NCBI GenBank assembly: GCA_021464415.1
Contig: JAKCWG010000810.1
Span: forward strand, 351,556 to 415,555
DNA length: 64,000 bases
Reading direction: 5' to 3'
Origin: Lonicera japonica
Lineage: Eukaryota; Streptophyta; Magnoliopsida; Dipsacales; Caprifoliaceae
Part shown: piece after piece, positions 44,801-57,720 of the stretch
Layout: each line of letters starts with the position of its first letter
Numbering within the stretch: the first letter of the stretch is position 1
Notes under the pieces: model-generated
What the model saw: only the letters and a program-made list of their open reading frames with translations
The model's database searches: none
What the model was told of the DNA's origin: nothing
Program-made: the position numbers and the translations under genes

Positions 44801-47800
44801 ACATCGAAGTAGGGCTTGTAAGCAGCAACTGTGAATGTCCGTAGCCATCCACCCGGGGGCTGCTGAGGTTCATTAGAAGAACCAGATACTGGTCTCGAGA
44901 ATGTATCTACAGATATATAAATAATATATTAAAGAGAAGCAATTTGAAATGACAAAGAGAACTTTAGTACAACTATGACAGAATAATATTTCCTCGAATA
45001 GAGAAGAAGAAACAACTAAAGCTCACACAATAGAACCATCCTTAAAGTTAGAAAAGAAAAATAATCAAATTCAATTTACAATGCATGGAAATTCCAAAGT
45101 AATTCTGCAAATTGTCTCTCTATTTTAGGCTATGAAAATCCCACTCTCCTTGGGCTCGCATGCCATCAGTGACACTCTTCTTACACCCTCCAACATGCTT
45201 TGCGCACTGAAACACAGTTTCTTTTGAATGTAAAAGGGGCCAACCTCCAGTTTTTTGGGGGATTTAAGCCATTAATATTTTGACTCATTTGGACACTCGA
45301 TCACTTCCATTCTTGTAATTATATTAATCTATTACTATGTATTAAGAGAGGATTGACTTTTGGTATGCACTTGAGATTATGAAATACCGTTCATGCTTTA
45401 GAAATAGAAGTAGTGATAAACTAGGATTTAGGCCCATGACCTCAAGTGTCAAGAACCTTTAATATTATCACTACTTGACTAAATGCAATCACATGTTCTT
45501 AATATGTTTTAAAATGCTTAATAAAGTCAGGAATTACTACATATAATATTGCACATGCATCAAGTGATTCAAAAGTTCTAGTATATATTAAATGCATTGC
45601 ATATCGAATAATTGACGTGTCCCCAACATGTACAAGGTCCTGCATTTTTCTAAAATGTCGTGTTGAAGAGTTTTCGGGTCATATGTGCATGTTCAGGCTT
45701 CCTTGATTTATGCTAACTATAACAGTTTCTAGTTGGAGCTTTGAGAGATCCAAATGTACAAGCAATCTAACTTAATTCCTAGCTAAATGGACCACTTCCT
45801 TCAACAATCAAGAAAGCCCAAATCAACCTGATGAACCTATAAAAATGGAAGTTGGAAGTTTGTAACAAATCTTGTCGTGGTCCCTACAAGAGCTGCAAAA
45901 TTAAAATGCTAAACCATTTTTACTAATACTAGTGGGTTAGTTATTGGTTTAATTTTGTTGCATTTTGAAATTGCATGTTCATAGCAAACACAACTTTTGT
46001 TTCAAAGCTATAGATAACGTACCTACCTTGTTTACGTGATAATGGCTTTGGTGCCAAAGTACATCGTGTGCTCCCTTAACAGGCAATACAAACATTTCCG
46101 ATATAATTACATCATAGTTGATTTTAAGAAGAAAGTTTCTCACAAAAATCAACAATGAAAGAGATATGTCCTAGGACTATTCATAGATTATGATTTGTAC
46201 TTGGATATCTTATGCTTATTATCATTAATAAAGTTTATTTACTTTATATTCTCTTGATAAATAATATATATTAATACTAGTTCATCGAATATGTGACTTG
46301 ATTGTGGGATGCTAGTATAGTTATAGTAATATTATTTAGATGTCCCTAATCATGTGTCAATAATCTAGGATCACATTGATATAATGATTAGAGTGTGGGT
46401 AAGCTAATGATTATGTACCACAAGTCATGGATATGGAGATATCAAGCTGAACACACTGATACTTGTTAGGGAACAAAGTATTGGACCGACCCGCTTTGGG
46501 GACACTGCGAGAAGTGTTATATAATGTCATCAGTTATGTTCCCCATAAGTGAAATCGTATTATCCTCAGACCTGAGATCGTCATGGTTATCAACATAGGG
46601 ATTAGCATGTCAGGCATCATCAAACGTTGCTCTTAATGGGGTAATTATAAAGATGATGATCAAGCATACTATAAACTATGTAGAGGTATGTGGTTGATCA
46701 AGATGGGATTTGTCACTCTCATATAATGAGAGAGATATCTTTAGGCCCCTTGATAAGTATAATTAATATTTGCATGGCCATGCACAAATGAGGTGTCATT
46801 TGTATAAGATTAATTGTACTTAAAGATCAAGAAATAGATATTGAACTATACAAGAATGACACTCGCGTAGTCTTGTGTTCAATCTAGATATCGGTTGACA
46901 AAAGGAGTTAATATGTGGTATATCAATTTAAGGTTGTGTCGTTTTGACCTTTATACCCTTTGGGTAGTAGTAATGTTTTACTAGAGACCACTTACTATTT
47001 GTATAATAAAACGGGCTTTTAATTATACTGCCAAAGAGTGTAAACCTACAGGGTCGCACACCAAAACGAGTTGGATCAAAACGAATTAAAAATGGACCAA
47101 GTTGGACTTGGGCCTAATTTGTTTTGTTGCCTAGGGTTTCTCACTAGGGTTCCCCTTTAAAAGGGAACCAATATTCTTCTTGGCCGCAAGGTGTGAGTTG
47201 AGGCGAAATAGGTGAGAAAACCCTAATAGGTGCTAGTACACCAAGCAAAGATCGGATCTCGTTCGTGTGTGCACCCCGTAGAGGCGTCGTAATTTCTACG
47301 CTAGGACGACAACAACAGAAGGATATAATCCACCGTATTCGTTGCATTAATTCGAAATCTCATACTAGGTATGTTTTCTGTCGATTTTATTGAACAGTAT
47401 AGATCCTAGGGTTTAATGATTAGTGTAGAAGTTTGTGTATGTGATGCATGTTTGCTGCCCTAATTCTCGACAAACAAAACAAACATGGCTTTTAGCTTTC
47501 ATTTTGTAGGAGACGACAATAGAACTGTAGTGACAGTGGTCATCAATAATGATCAAGAATGTGAGAATTGAACTCCACGTACAAATGGAGAAGAAACTCA
47601 TTTATTTGACCCTTTTCTTTCAGTAAATAAATATAACTGGATAAAATTACTCAACGTATTGAACCCCTTAGCAAGAATGTAATCACAAACGATGTACAAT
47701 GTTATATGAAGGGAATGTATGGAGAACAGGAGATACAAATGGCATATGTCTATGATAAGTAATTAAGTATGAATTAGACTCGATTCTTGATGCTCAAAAA

Positions 47801-50111
47801 CTATATAATCTTTCACCAGCCAAGTCGAAAAGATACATTTATTATCAGTTGGACAGTGCTAGGTGCGTTAGAACTTGTTTGATCCATTGGCTTGTTCATA
47901 TTTCTAAAATATTTATAATCTTTTTATATTCTTTTGAGCCCTCTATCAAGCGCATCATTCATACCATTGCAAACCACATGATACCAACACTAGATTCTTC
48001 ATCCTTGAACCATGCTCCACAGTCCACCGTGGTTTTACAGGATAACTCATAGCCCATGTTTTGAACAAATTCGGTAGCTTTTACCATATTACCTACTGTA
48101 AAAGCCTGGCCGTTTATCATGTTTTCTTTCGGAATTAATGGTTTTATTGTGAAGGAATGATTTGCCTAACCTATAAAATCTCACATCTTGATCAAAAATG
48201 ATAAGCTCAAAACCTCAAACCCATCACAAATAATTGACGGAACAAAAATATTCCCAGGAAGGTGATACATGTCAAATTACAGAATTGTATGTGAGCACAG
48301 AATGAAGAAAGGGAAGGAAAAACCAAGAAGAAAATGACTAAGCCCCAAAACTACAATTCGCTTTCTTATTTCAGCTCTAACAAAAATAAAAGGGATTTCG
48401 CCATGTATATAGCATGTCTTCTTTATGTAGGATAAGTGATAGCTAAGATTGAATCATCGCATGTAATCAAATGGTAAAAGGTGCCTCTACTTAAATGTCG
48501 TCATGGCAACTTGGTAGTCCACAATTCATAGTGCGATAGCTAGGAATACACACTTTCCTGGTTTCCTTCCACTCATTCCCTGCATACCAATTTTATATTT
48601 GGCAGAAAGATCAAATGAGCCTAATCCAATAACAGATACTGCCTTCTTGTGCCTTTTTAAAGTATGCTTGAATTATTTAGAATCTTGTGCCTTTTAAAGA
48701 AGTACAGCTCGATTTCTTATGGTGTTATAGTTTGAGAATATATAAATAATCAACCACATAGCACAGTAGCACCTAGTCACCATCGCGCACAAAGCGCTAG
48801 ACAGAGCCTTCGGCCTAATGTTTTTGAGAGAACCGGATCAGATTCCCACTGTCTAATGCTAAATATTAGTCCACATAAGTACAAGCCAATTCATATAAAA
48901 TCCAATCAAGTTTCTTGCATCCTCCAGCATTTCAATGTGCTTTATTCTGATTACGATGTTGCCAAACTCTAGCTCTCCCATGCTAAAATTAAATCTAGCC
49001 CATAAATTCTGATAAAGGTGTTGAAAGAATAACCAAAAGAAGATTTTTGCATACGCTAATGCTTGATAACAAACACCTCAAATCCTTGCTATTCGTATGG
49101 AACTGATGATCAAATTCGACAACGTATATATCAAAAAAACACATTTGTTTTCCCAAATACATATACACAGGCTGAAGCTACATTATTCATTGGATTCGTT
49201 TAGATGGTCCCACTTAATTTTAAAAATATGCATTTGAGCATATAAACTTTGCGGTAATTTTTGTGCATATATGTCATTTGTAAAAAGGATGACATTTTCA
49301 ATTTCTCGCAAATTATTTTCTGACCCCACTAACCAAATTTCCTGGCTACAACACTAGTTATATCTATATGAATAGAAGCAAAACCTCACGCACATGAATT
49401 ACAAGCAATAAAGTGCTCGTTTGGTTCAAGTTTTGTTTGTTCTTGGAACCCAAAATGGTAATTCCACATGAAAAGTTTGATCCTTATCAACTTATTGTTC
49501 AACCTCTTGACATGAACTATTCTATGAACGAACAAAAACCCAAACCAAATAGCACAAAATGTATATAAACTCGAATTGAAAATTGAATTGAATTTGTGCA
49601 TTTCAAAGACATATACATATATATATATACATGCACATACCATCAGCGTCGCGAGGTGGTCCAGAACCAGCAGAGATCTTTCCTGGTGCTGAAGAAGGCG
49701 GAAACGTTTGAAGAGTCGACTCTGTCAGAAACAAAATCATCATATAATGAAAAGGCAGCGACATTGCCAAACCCAATATTCTCTCTGCGAGAGCATTGTA
49801 TTGCTTTTAAGAAGTTGTACTGTATGCTTCTAAAGTTGTACAGCCTTGACAAAGAGAAAATTGTTTTAGCAATATGGGTACCAAAAAGAAAGGGTGATGA
49901 AAAATGCAAACAATTACGGGTGAATTTGACAGAAACTTGACCAGGAGGATGATCCGATACTGCCTGTCAATTCAAGATGTATGAAAAAGATTACATATAA
50001 GATTTAAGAAACTGTTTTATGATAAAAGTTAATGAATAGAGAGAGAAAATTTACAGGAACTGATCCGGAGACATGGTGGCTGTCGATGCTTGTATAATTT
50101 CCTTGCATCAT
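41856..50111 (-). CDS. Yip1-domain family integral membrane protein, six exons, 284 residues
   Basis: Exons in order: 50055-50111, 49918-49963, 49641-49721, 44711-44906, 43258-43525 and 41856-42062. All introns are GT-AG, phases agree, and the joined length is 855 bases including the stop. The start is the first of two ATGs (50109-50111). The N-terminal about 115 residues are soluble, with Q-T-F-P-P and RPVSGSSNEPQQPPGGW. The motif AAYKPYFDVDTTDVLERI leads into the Yip1 domain (PDLYGPFWICTTLIFVAAS). About five hydrophobic segments follow in exons 5-6, including YGYVTVVPIGLYIILKYF and IFLLQLALSLVLKLYLF, with the C-terminus close after the last. Family members are Golgi/ER proteins that bind Rab GTPases and act in vesicle traffic. 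The length is normal and no break is seen. Intron 3 is 4.7 kb. Confidence 0.93.
42248..42420. repeat. Imperfect tandem duplication in intron 5 of the Yip1-family gene
   Basis: Two copies of about 85-90 bases, each containing 'cttgcatttac-agtacaa', 'tctgtcaa', 'atcaaaaactttgagag' and 'cgtttatttttgc', follow one another. Confidence 0.6.
42565..43113. mobile_element. MITE-like element, family 1 copy A
   Basis: Left end GGTCCATTTGATAAAAAAGT and right end (reverse complement GGTTTGTTTGATAAAGAGTT) are imperfect inverted repeats continuing through GGAAAATGATTG. The interior has several 'catggaa' and 'gaaaaagatgg' phrases on both strands. At about 550 bases it is twice the length of copies B and C, so it may be two elements together. 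It lies in intron 5 of the Yip1-family gene. Confidence 0.6.
43570..43865. mobile_element. Foldback (MITE-like) element in intron 4 of the Yip1-family gene... downstream side of exon 4
   Basis: The segment at about 43575-43655 and its approximate reverse complement at about 43780-43862 pair over about 80 bases. The best-matched parts are TTTTCAGAACCATTAGACTTTG (43630-43651) against CAAAGTCTAATGATTAAGAAAA, and CTTTGCCTTCC against GAAGGCAAA. It lies between exon 5 (43258-43525) and exon 4 (44711-44906). Confidence 0.6.
44467..44636. mobile_element. Short MITE of about 170 bases in intron 4 of the Yip1-family gene
   Basis: Left TAATTCTAGGGGGGCCC and right (reverse complement TAATTCTAGAGGGACTT) are inverted terminal repeats. 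A second inverted pair, AAAAAGTGACTCA (44500) against TGAGTCA...TTTTT, lies inside. Confidence 0.6.
46150..47395 (+). mobile_element. Probable solo LTR or LTR-like repeat in intron 3 of the Yip1-family gene
   Basis: About 1.2 kb with different composition from its surroundings. It starts near TGAAAGAGATATGTCCTAGG, and its last 250 bases look like a transcribed leader (GGGTTTCTCACTAGGGTTCC, then a GC-rich segment at 47160-47340). No coding frame for gag or pol is present. Exact ends and a target duplication could not be fixed. It resembles plant LTR sequences I have seen, but the family is not identified. Confidence 0.35.
47396..49640. other. Remainder of intron 3 of the Yip1-family gene
   Basis: AT-rich, with short open frames lacking recognisable products. 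A stretch at about 49200-49330 ('cccacttaattttaaaaatatgca' to 'gaccccactaacc') has a relative at about 54720-55010 and may be a dispersed repeat. Confidence 0.4.
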
Positions 50112-50140
50112 CTTTCTCTTTTCTCTTCTCTCTTGCTATC

Positions 50141-50207
50141 AATATATATATATATGTTTGTGTATGAATCAATGTTTGTGATTATTATTATGTGTGTGTA
50201 TATATAT
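50141..50207 (-). promoter_or_regulatory. Candidate TATA elements of the Yip1-family gene
   Basis: On the minus strand TA-rich boxes lie at 50141-50155 and 50199-50207, followed by a GA-rich leader before the ATG at 50111. The nearer box would leave a very short leader, so the farther one is more likely. A GC-rich patch with CACGT occurs near 50330-50345. Confidence 0.35.
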
Positions 50208-50869
50208 GGGTTGTAGTAATTTTGTGTTGTTGATGTATGAATGATTGAAAATTGCGAAATTTTGCGAGAAGGTGGTGAAATTCTTGACAGGATTTCTCTT
50301 CTCTCGATCGCTTCGGTTGTTCTTCGCCTCCGCGCGGTGTCACGTACACATATTATTTCTCCTCAATATAGTTTATTTTGTAATCTATACCCCCACACCT
50401 TTTAGCTCATTTGTTAATTGCAAGGCAATTATTTTAGAAAATTAACTAGTATTGGTGTTTTATAAATTGAACTAGGGTATAGCCGTACCATCCGACACGT
50501 TAAATTAAATAAGAATTGATAATAAGATAAAAATGAATAATGTGTGATAAATTTAAATTGACAAAGTTAAATTCAATATATTTTCATGCTAGAAAAAATT
50601 AAAAGTAGACTGAATTAGACCGACTTGATCTTATTTTTTTATCATATTTTTTGATCTTATTTTGATATCAGTAAAATAAGTTTTTAAAAAATTAAACACA
50701 AGGCCATATGTGAAAATAATTCAACCACGTATATTGGTATGATTTGAAAATAGTTCAAAATTTTGATTGATATATTGTGAACACTCCTAAAAATGACATA
50801 ATGAGATGACCAATAATGTACGAACACATAAAGTACATCTATAAATATTACTCAATAATTTTTATTATT

Positions 50870-51720
50870 TTCTCTACATAATTCTATAGTCATGATAGAT
50901 CTCGTTTAATTGATCTTGATTAGTATATTTTAAATATTAAATATTAAATTTTGAATTTTTTATTTTAAATTATGACATTTTTAATGTAGAAAAAATGATT
51001 GGTGTGTGACTTTATTGTTCAATTGATTAGTAGAGTTTAAATATTAAATTTTGAATTTTTTATTTTAAGTTATAGCATTTTTAATAAAAAAAAATATTGG
51101 TGTGAGAGAGTTTATTATGTGTATATTATTAGTGTTAAATGTTAATCAATAATTCTATAGTCATGATGGATCTTATTTAATTGATCTTGATTAGTATATT
51201 TTAAATATTAATTTTTTTATTTTTTTATTTAAGTTATGTCATTTTTAATATAGAAAAAAATATTTGTGTGTGAGAGTTTACTGTGCGTATATTATTTTAA
51301 GTTATAGCATTTTTTACATCTAGTGTATACTCGTGCCATTCGGCACAGTGAAATAATAGAATAAAAATGAGTAACATGCTCTAAATTTAAATAGACAAAT
51401 ATCATTAGCTTATTTCGACAAACATCAACCAAAATGTATGTTCAATATATTAATCATATTTTTTTTAATAAAATAAACTCAACGGAAAATGTAAAAATAA
51501 TCCAACAATGTATGGATTCTTAAAAGTTACTTAATAATTTTTCTTGATTTTTTTTACATAATTTTATAGTTATGATAGATCTTGTTTGATTGATATTGAT
51601 TAGTAGATTTTAAAAACTAAATTTTTATTAAATTTTGAATTTTTTATTTTAAGTTATAGCATTTTTAGTATAAACAAAATTATTAGTTTGTGAGAGTTTA
51701 TTGTGTGTATATTAGGTGTG
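50870..51720. repeat. Diverged direct repeats in the intergenic region
   Basis: The phrases 'tcatgatagatct-gtttaattgat-ttgattagta' and 'ttttgaattttttattttaagttat' recur near 50890-51000, 51020-51080, 51160-51240 and 51560-51660, with drifting spacing. Confidence 0.55.
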
Positions 51721-54039
51721 AGTGTTTTAACTTTGATGTGACATCTTGATGTGTGTATAAAACTCATCCAATGGTGTAGAACTAATGCACACCATAACAT
51801 ATGAATTTTTAACCATTAGATTCTTATACTTTTTAGATAAAAATTTTGGTCAAACTTGATGTTTTATAATAAGATAAGATATGATATTCCTACCGGTTTT
51901 GTATACCGGATAATCATACCGAGTGTATTAATGAATTGTACATTATGTACAACTAATTAGTGCATCCGATACGAATAACATGTAGGTGAAGCCGGTAAAT
52001 GTATATTGTTCTTTATAAATTGACTGAGACTTGAACGAGGGATGTTAAAATGGCTTGACCCGGTGTTTTTTTTTTTTTTATCTGGTCAGGTCGGGTTTGT
52101 ATTTAGGTAAAATAAACTTGTTTGATTTGATCAGTTTTGAATATAGTATTTGTTTCCTTTTCATACCTTATAATAATGCGGGGACGAGTTCGCTTCTTAG
52201 CATACTAACAAATTAACAGGACAAGATTCAGGTTTTCTAGGTTTCGTGTTTTGAGTCAATGTGGGTCTGGATGGGTTTGTGTCTACGTGCACAAATAAAT
52301 GGGTTGAGTTTGGATTTTTAATTGCAAAAACTCGCCTCGGGCTAGGTCAAATTCAAGTTCGACCAAACTTGATTGGTTGCCATATGTTTAGAGAGGCGTA
52401 ATTAAGAAAATAAACTTTTGAAAACACATAATCAAAATAACAAATTAAATATCATTGATAATGGTTTTAGGGGTACATTTATAACTATTCTTGACAATGT
52501 CCTACATGACAATTTAATTATTTTACGAGATATTCTTTCCTTGAATGCCCATGAAGTGCAAAGCCAACTTCGACTAAAAAAGAACGTAATTTCTACATAA
52601 TCAACAAGCAATCATACAATTAAATATTATTTAATCGTCACTGATAGGTCACTATTTTGAGAATAGAGATTAATCGATGTGCGCGATTTAAAATTAGCCT
52701 GATTCTTTTATAATATTAAAAAGTTTGTGAACCCAAAAAAAAATATTATGCTTTTAATTTAACAGTCACCATACAAAAAAGTGTCTTTATATGGTAACTT
52801 ATAATGGCACCTTTCACCGTCACCGTTACCGTCACCGTTTAATGAGGATGCAATGTGAGTGACATTTAAAATATTTCCTTTATAATGAAAATATTTGAGA
52901 TTCTTGTTGAACATCAACGTGCAATACATTTTATTTTATTTTTGAATTACTTCAACGAATTTTGTTTGGTTCCAACTATAGCATAAAAATATCATGATTA
53001 GTATATAAACGTAATCAATGAATCCACACTTTAATTGATAGTCGAGACATAATCAATTTATTCAATCTCACAATAAGAAACAAGTTGTCCTTTTTACCAT
53101 TAATTAAGTTAAAATTAATATTTTCTTAAATATTACCAAAGTCAAACTAATAATTTGAGTTCGAAGAATTGCGTTGTTGTGTAAAATCCACTTTACACTT
53201 AAAATTTAGAAGAAAATCAAAAGCTGTGCCTAATCGAAAGCCCTGAAACCAGTCAAATATCATCACTTATTGAAGGTGATTAAAAACGAAGGTTTTAAGA
53301 AATAGTCTGCACACGTTTTTAGCTAGTATTGTATCTCGTTTTTAATAAATACTAAAATCGTGTGCTTATATTTCTCTAGCATTCAAATAAATATGAAACA
53401 TTGTAACTATATATAGGACCATTACTATTTCAAACAAACAATCTTAGTTGCATTGTACACGGACCATGTAGTGCTCGAAATTCAAAAACGACATCTATAA
53501 AAAATAGTATGTTTGCAAAAGATAACGACATCTATGCTAAATAGTAGGTGCGCAAAAGATACCCTTTCAAGTTTTTATTAATACAACAACAATGGACTAA
53601 GACAGTTATCCAATACATCGTGCAAGTGCATGCAACGCCAAATCGTAGACAATTTGGATTTTGGCATGCATAACCTATAAGCTCAATTGAAGGTATCGAG
53701 ACAACAACGTTGGATATATATCGATTTGAACGTTAACACAATGGTTATGACATGGTTGCATGGGCACGTAAAATGAGGAAAGCAATCAATATATTAGGTT
53801 ATGGTGGAAATTGCTTGACTAAATTGGTGATTGTTTCGGTCTAGGGATGTATGAGTAGTTTAATGCCATCACAAGGCAAACTTTTTTTCATTTTAGTAGT
53901 AGTGGTGGTAAGAAATGTTCGAGGGAGATGTGAGCAAGGAATTCGAACCGGTGCTCTCTCATAAATAATTACAAGGCGAACTTTGTAAAGTAAAAATGTA
54001 TTCACGACAATAGATATAATATTACTAAGGCAGGGCGTG

Positions 54040-54693
54040 GTTACTCTGGATTTGGCTCCTCTAAAGTTCGTATGGCCACTGTATCGGTAATGTTGGATGA
54101 ATCTAAACCATCAAAATAAAATAAATGGTTAAAAATAATACACGTCACTTGATTACATAAATGAGGAGGAATGTTGTCGTTTTGTCAATTTAAACAATTG
54201 ACGCCGTCTTCTCGTGCTACCTTCTTAGTTGAGGTTTTGTCAACTCCTGCCGGTGCCGGAAACAGTCATATCCGTACCGGTCACCTTCAAATCCTCTAGC
54301 GGCATATTTTCAATCTATGAGATGTTTATGACTAGTAGGTTCTTTATTTTAATTCCTTTAGAATGCTTTGAAAATTGGGATTTCGATAAACATGGTATGT
54401 AAGATGATTTGGGTGCAATAGGTTGGGATTGTAGAGAGCAGAAGGGAAGATATTCAGAAGCACTCGGTCACCACCCGCCTGTAGTATTTAGGTTCTGCAT
54501 AATTGTGATGTGATTTGCGTGTTGAGCTTATAGTGTTATCGGCACCGTCTACTTAAGCGGTGTAGTTTTGCCTAAGTCTTAATTAAATAATGAGTTGTCA
54601 AAATATTAACCGTCGATTAAACATTAACGTTTAAGATTGTTTCAACATTACTGGTACAGTGGCAATGCGAACTTTAGAGGAGCCATATCCGGT
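54040..54693. mobile_element. MITE-like element with inverted ends of about 70-100 bases
   Basis: Left GGCTCCTCTAAAGTTCGTAT and right (reverse complement GGCTCCTCTAAAGTTCGCAT) lie inside longer inverted repeats running from GGTTACTCTGGAT on the left, through GCCACTGTA and GTAATGTTG. The roughly 500-base centre has no coding frame of note. Confidence 0.65.
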
Positions 54694-57537
54694 TACTCTT
54701 GGTGTTGTGGAGTCTAGTGACCCCACTTAATTTTTAAAATATATGTATAAATATGTCATATTTTGGATAAATTTGAGTAATTGTGTATTATTGACACTAC
54801 TTAAATTTAAAAAAAAAATGGGGTCAAATTATAAATATATATATATATAATAAGTATGTAGCCTAATCACAATTTTCATGCTAGACTCTCTAAAAATGTC
54901 CAAAAATTGTATCCCAAATGCATTTTGAATGATCTTGATATATTTAAAGTTGCTATTGAATTATATTATTTTAAACTGACTCCACTGAACAAATTTCTTG
55001 ACTACGTCAATGTACTAAGGTATGGTTAAAATTCAAGCTTGATTTTATAGTGATGATATTGGTTAAATTTACTATACTCACAGGCATTGCTAGGGGTCGG
55101 ACATGGTAGAGCCCGCCCCTCGGAGAAAAGCAAAGTGCTAGTCATAATATATATATATATATGTTATTTTTAGCCCAGCCCATCAGATGTAGTTTAGCCC
55201 AATTGCAAAAGTCAAACAACAAAAATAATTAGTTTACTTGCTTGACTATCATTTAGTGGGCCCTTTTTGTCTACACGAGATAAAGTTAAAGTTAAAAAAT
55301 TTAAAAAGACATCTCTCACCACCAAATAGTTTTAACCCTCCAAAAAAAAAAAGTACATTTTTCTTTCTTTTGAACGATTAAAATGGCAATTACTATTTAC
55401 ACATTAACAATTATTTAGTTTTATTTCATGTTTTATTTGCTCGATAATAAGTGAATAAGTGTATGATATTCAATCAATAATACGCGAATAAGTGCATGTT
55501 ATTCGCTCAATGACAAGTGAGTAAGGCATTGAAGTTTTTACTCGCTTGTCATTAAGCGAGTAAGATGCATTTATTCACCTGTCATCGAGCGATAAACATG
55601 TACTCATTCACTTGGTATCGGACAAATAAAAAGTGGAGTGTTACCAAATGTTTATTGGTGTGTAAATGGTGGCTACCATTAAAATAGCTATATCAGTACT
55701 TTGTTTGTAATCTACCTCCTCATCCTTTCTTTATTTTTACTTTTTTTTATCATTTTTTCAAAATATTATTGTTAACTTTGAAGAACAAACATAAAATTTG
55801 TTATTTGCTCAGTTTTATCATACATTGATCTACAGTCATAATATTTTCACTTATAGACATTATTATAATATCTTATAAATTATATAAATTAATAAAACAC
55901 CAATATTGCTTTTCTTATATATACATATACATGTACTAAAAATTCATTGTCAACTATAAATAACTTCTCGAGTATAAATTAATAGGGATTTCATTAGTTA
56001 TTACTATGTTTAAATGTAAAGTTAAGAAAAAATATTAATTTTGTGGAAAAATTGGGTTTTTATACTATCCCATCTCACCGTAAAATCCTGAATCTGCCCT
56101 TGACTCTACTTTAAATCAACAATCTCCGGAGTGTTATGAAATTGTTAGAATTAACAAATATTGGCATCATTGATCATTTTGTGTATGCAACATTATTTAA
56201 ATATGTGTATAGAAAAATTCACTCGAGCGCGCCTCCGGGATTAGGGGTTAATATTTTCACCTCACAAATTAAACACTTGGTTTTACTCCACTTTTATTTG
56301 ATTCTTGAGAACCAAGTAATGTGCTTATTATTTAGTTCTTAAGGGCCGAGTATATACCTTAATACTCGGTACTTAAGATCAAGTAAGGCATTTGTTAAGC
56401 TTATATTCAATCATCAAGAACCGAATAATAGGTACCTTATTCGGTTCTCAATGACTTAATGAAAATCAAGTATTTTATAAGATAAAAATATCAACACTCT
56501 TAGTTAATTTCATTTTTCGTAAGAAAATATTTGTGTTAAACAACTCGCGTCTATCAATAACTATAAACTCCTACGACAATACTTCGTACAATAAAAATTT
56601 GTTCATAGGATGCTACTTAACTCCATGTGTTTTATAAATTATCATTCTTATGAAAATTACTCTTTTCATGACTAATATTCTTTACCTATATATATTATCA
56701 AACTTGTGAATGGCATAATCAAATTTAATAATTTTTATTATTAAATCGCCATAATGACAACCGATAAAATTTGTCCTCGTTACAATGTTGTCGTTAATAT
56801 ATTCCCTGTCGTTATAACGCAATGTAATATAACCGCATATTGGTATTTTTCAATATTTGTAAATGCTTGTAGAATAACTTCTTAGATTCGCAATGAATAC
56901 TTAGTACAACATTTATAGCGATAACATGTTATCACACACTTTCACTATTCCTGAAAACGTGTTTCTTTTTCTCTCCTCAGCCATTTTCATCACCGATTTT
57001 ATGTATATTTATTGAATTTGTGATAAATGTGTTAACGTTGTAACCTTGGTATCGAATATTTTTTACATAAAGTTTCCATTACATAAATTGGATTGTTGTT
57101 CATGTTGAACATCTAAGTCTAGCAAATAAAAAATATGGAAACATATATGGAGAGCAAGCATAAGGAGGAGGCTATGAATTTATATCTAGAATCCTCCAGA
57201 AAAAATTATGTAACCCAGTAGCATAATAACGTGAATTAATATATGGGAAGTAAACATTTGTTGCTTTGACAAAATTGACATAAAGTTGGTCATGTAAGGG
57301 GCACATGACCAGTTTCCGTCCAACACTAACGTCGCAATTGGACAAAATGGGCAAATTGTAACTATGTCAATAGTTTAGTAGGGCGAACTGTGGATTTACT
57401 ATGTCATACGAGAATGAACAAAACAAAATATGAATTCAAATTTAATTTTACAAGGGAACGGAGGTACTGTTTCTCGTATTTCTCTCGTTTTTATTATGTC
57501 CTGCATCTGATGCATCAGATTATTACCCTTACGTAAC

Positions 57538-57543
57538 TTTATT
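57538..57543 (-). terminator. Candidate poly(A) signal of the carrier gene
   Basis: AATAAA on the minus strand, about 180 bases after the stop codon at 57721-57723. Confidence 0.4.
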
Positions 57544-57720
57544 CTCATTGGGCTCGTTTGGCGAGCAGGATAAAATACAATTGGCCAAGACAAAACTATC
57601 CTATCCCACATTCGGTGTTGATCCGGATACCATACAAGACCTAGATAACTTAGATCTATGGAAGCATTTTGTTCCAAATGAAGTCATCATTTACAACTAA
57701 ACCCATAAAAATCGCCATTT

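Larger units (their letters stand above)
50210..57480. other. AT-rich intergenic region between the two genes
   Basis: No gene is supported. Visible structure: related AT-rich blocks at about 50870-51720, a foldback element at 54040-54693, inverted and repeated 'gcgaataagtgcatg'-type phrases at about 55440-55640, and repeated 'accgagtat'-type phrases at about 56290-56460. The longest open frames (60-70 codons) have no recognisable content. Confidence 0.5.

Noticed and set aside
49643..49909. 88-codon minus-strand frame covering exon 2 and exon 3 of the Yip1-family gene
   Set aside because: It reads through the intron between 49722 and 49917. The splice sites and the homologous protein order support removal of this segment.
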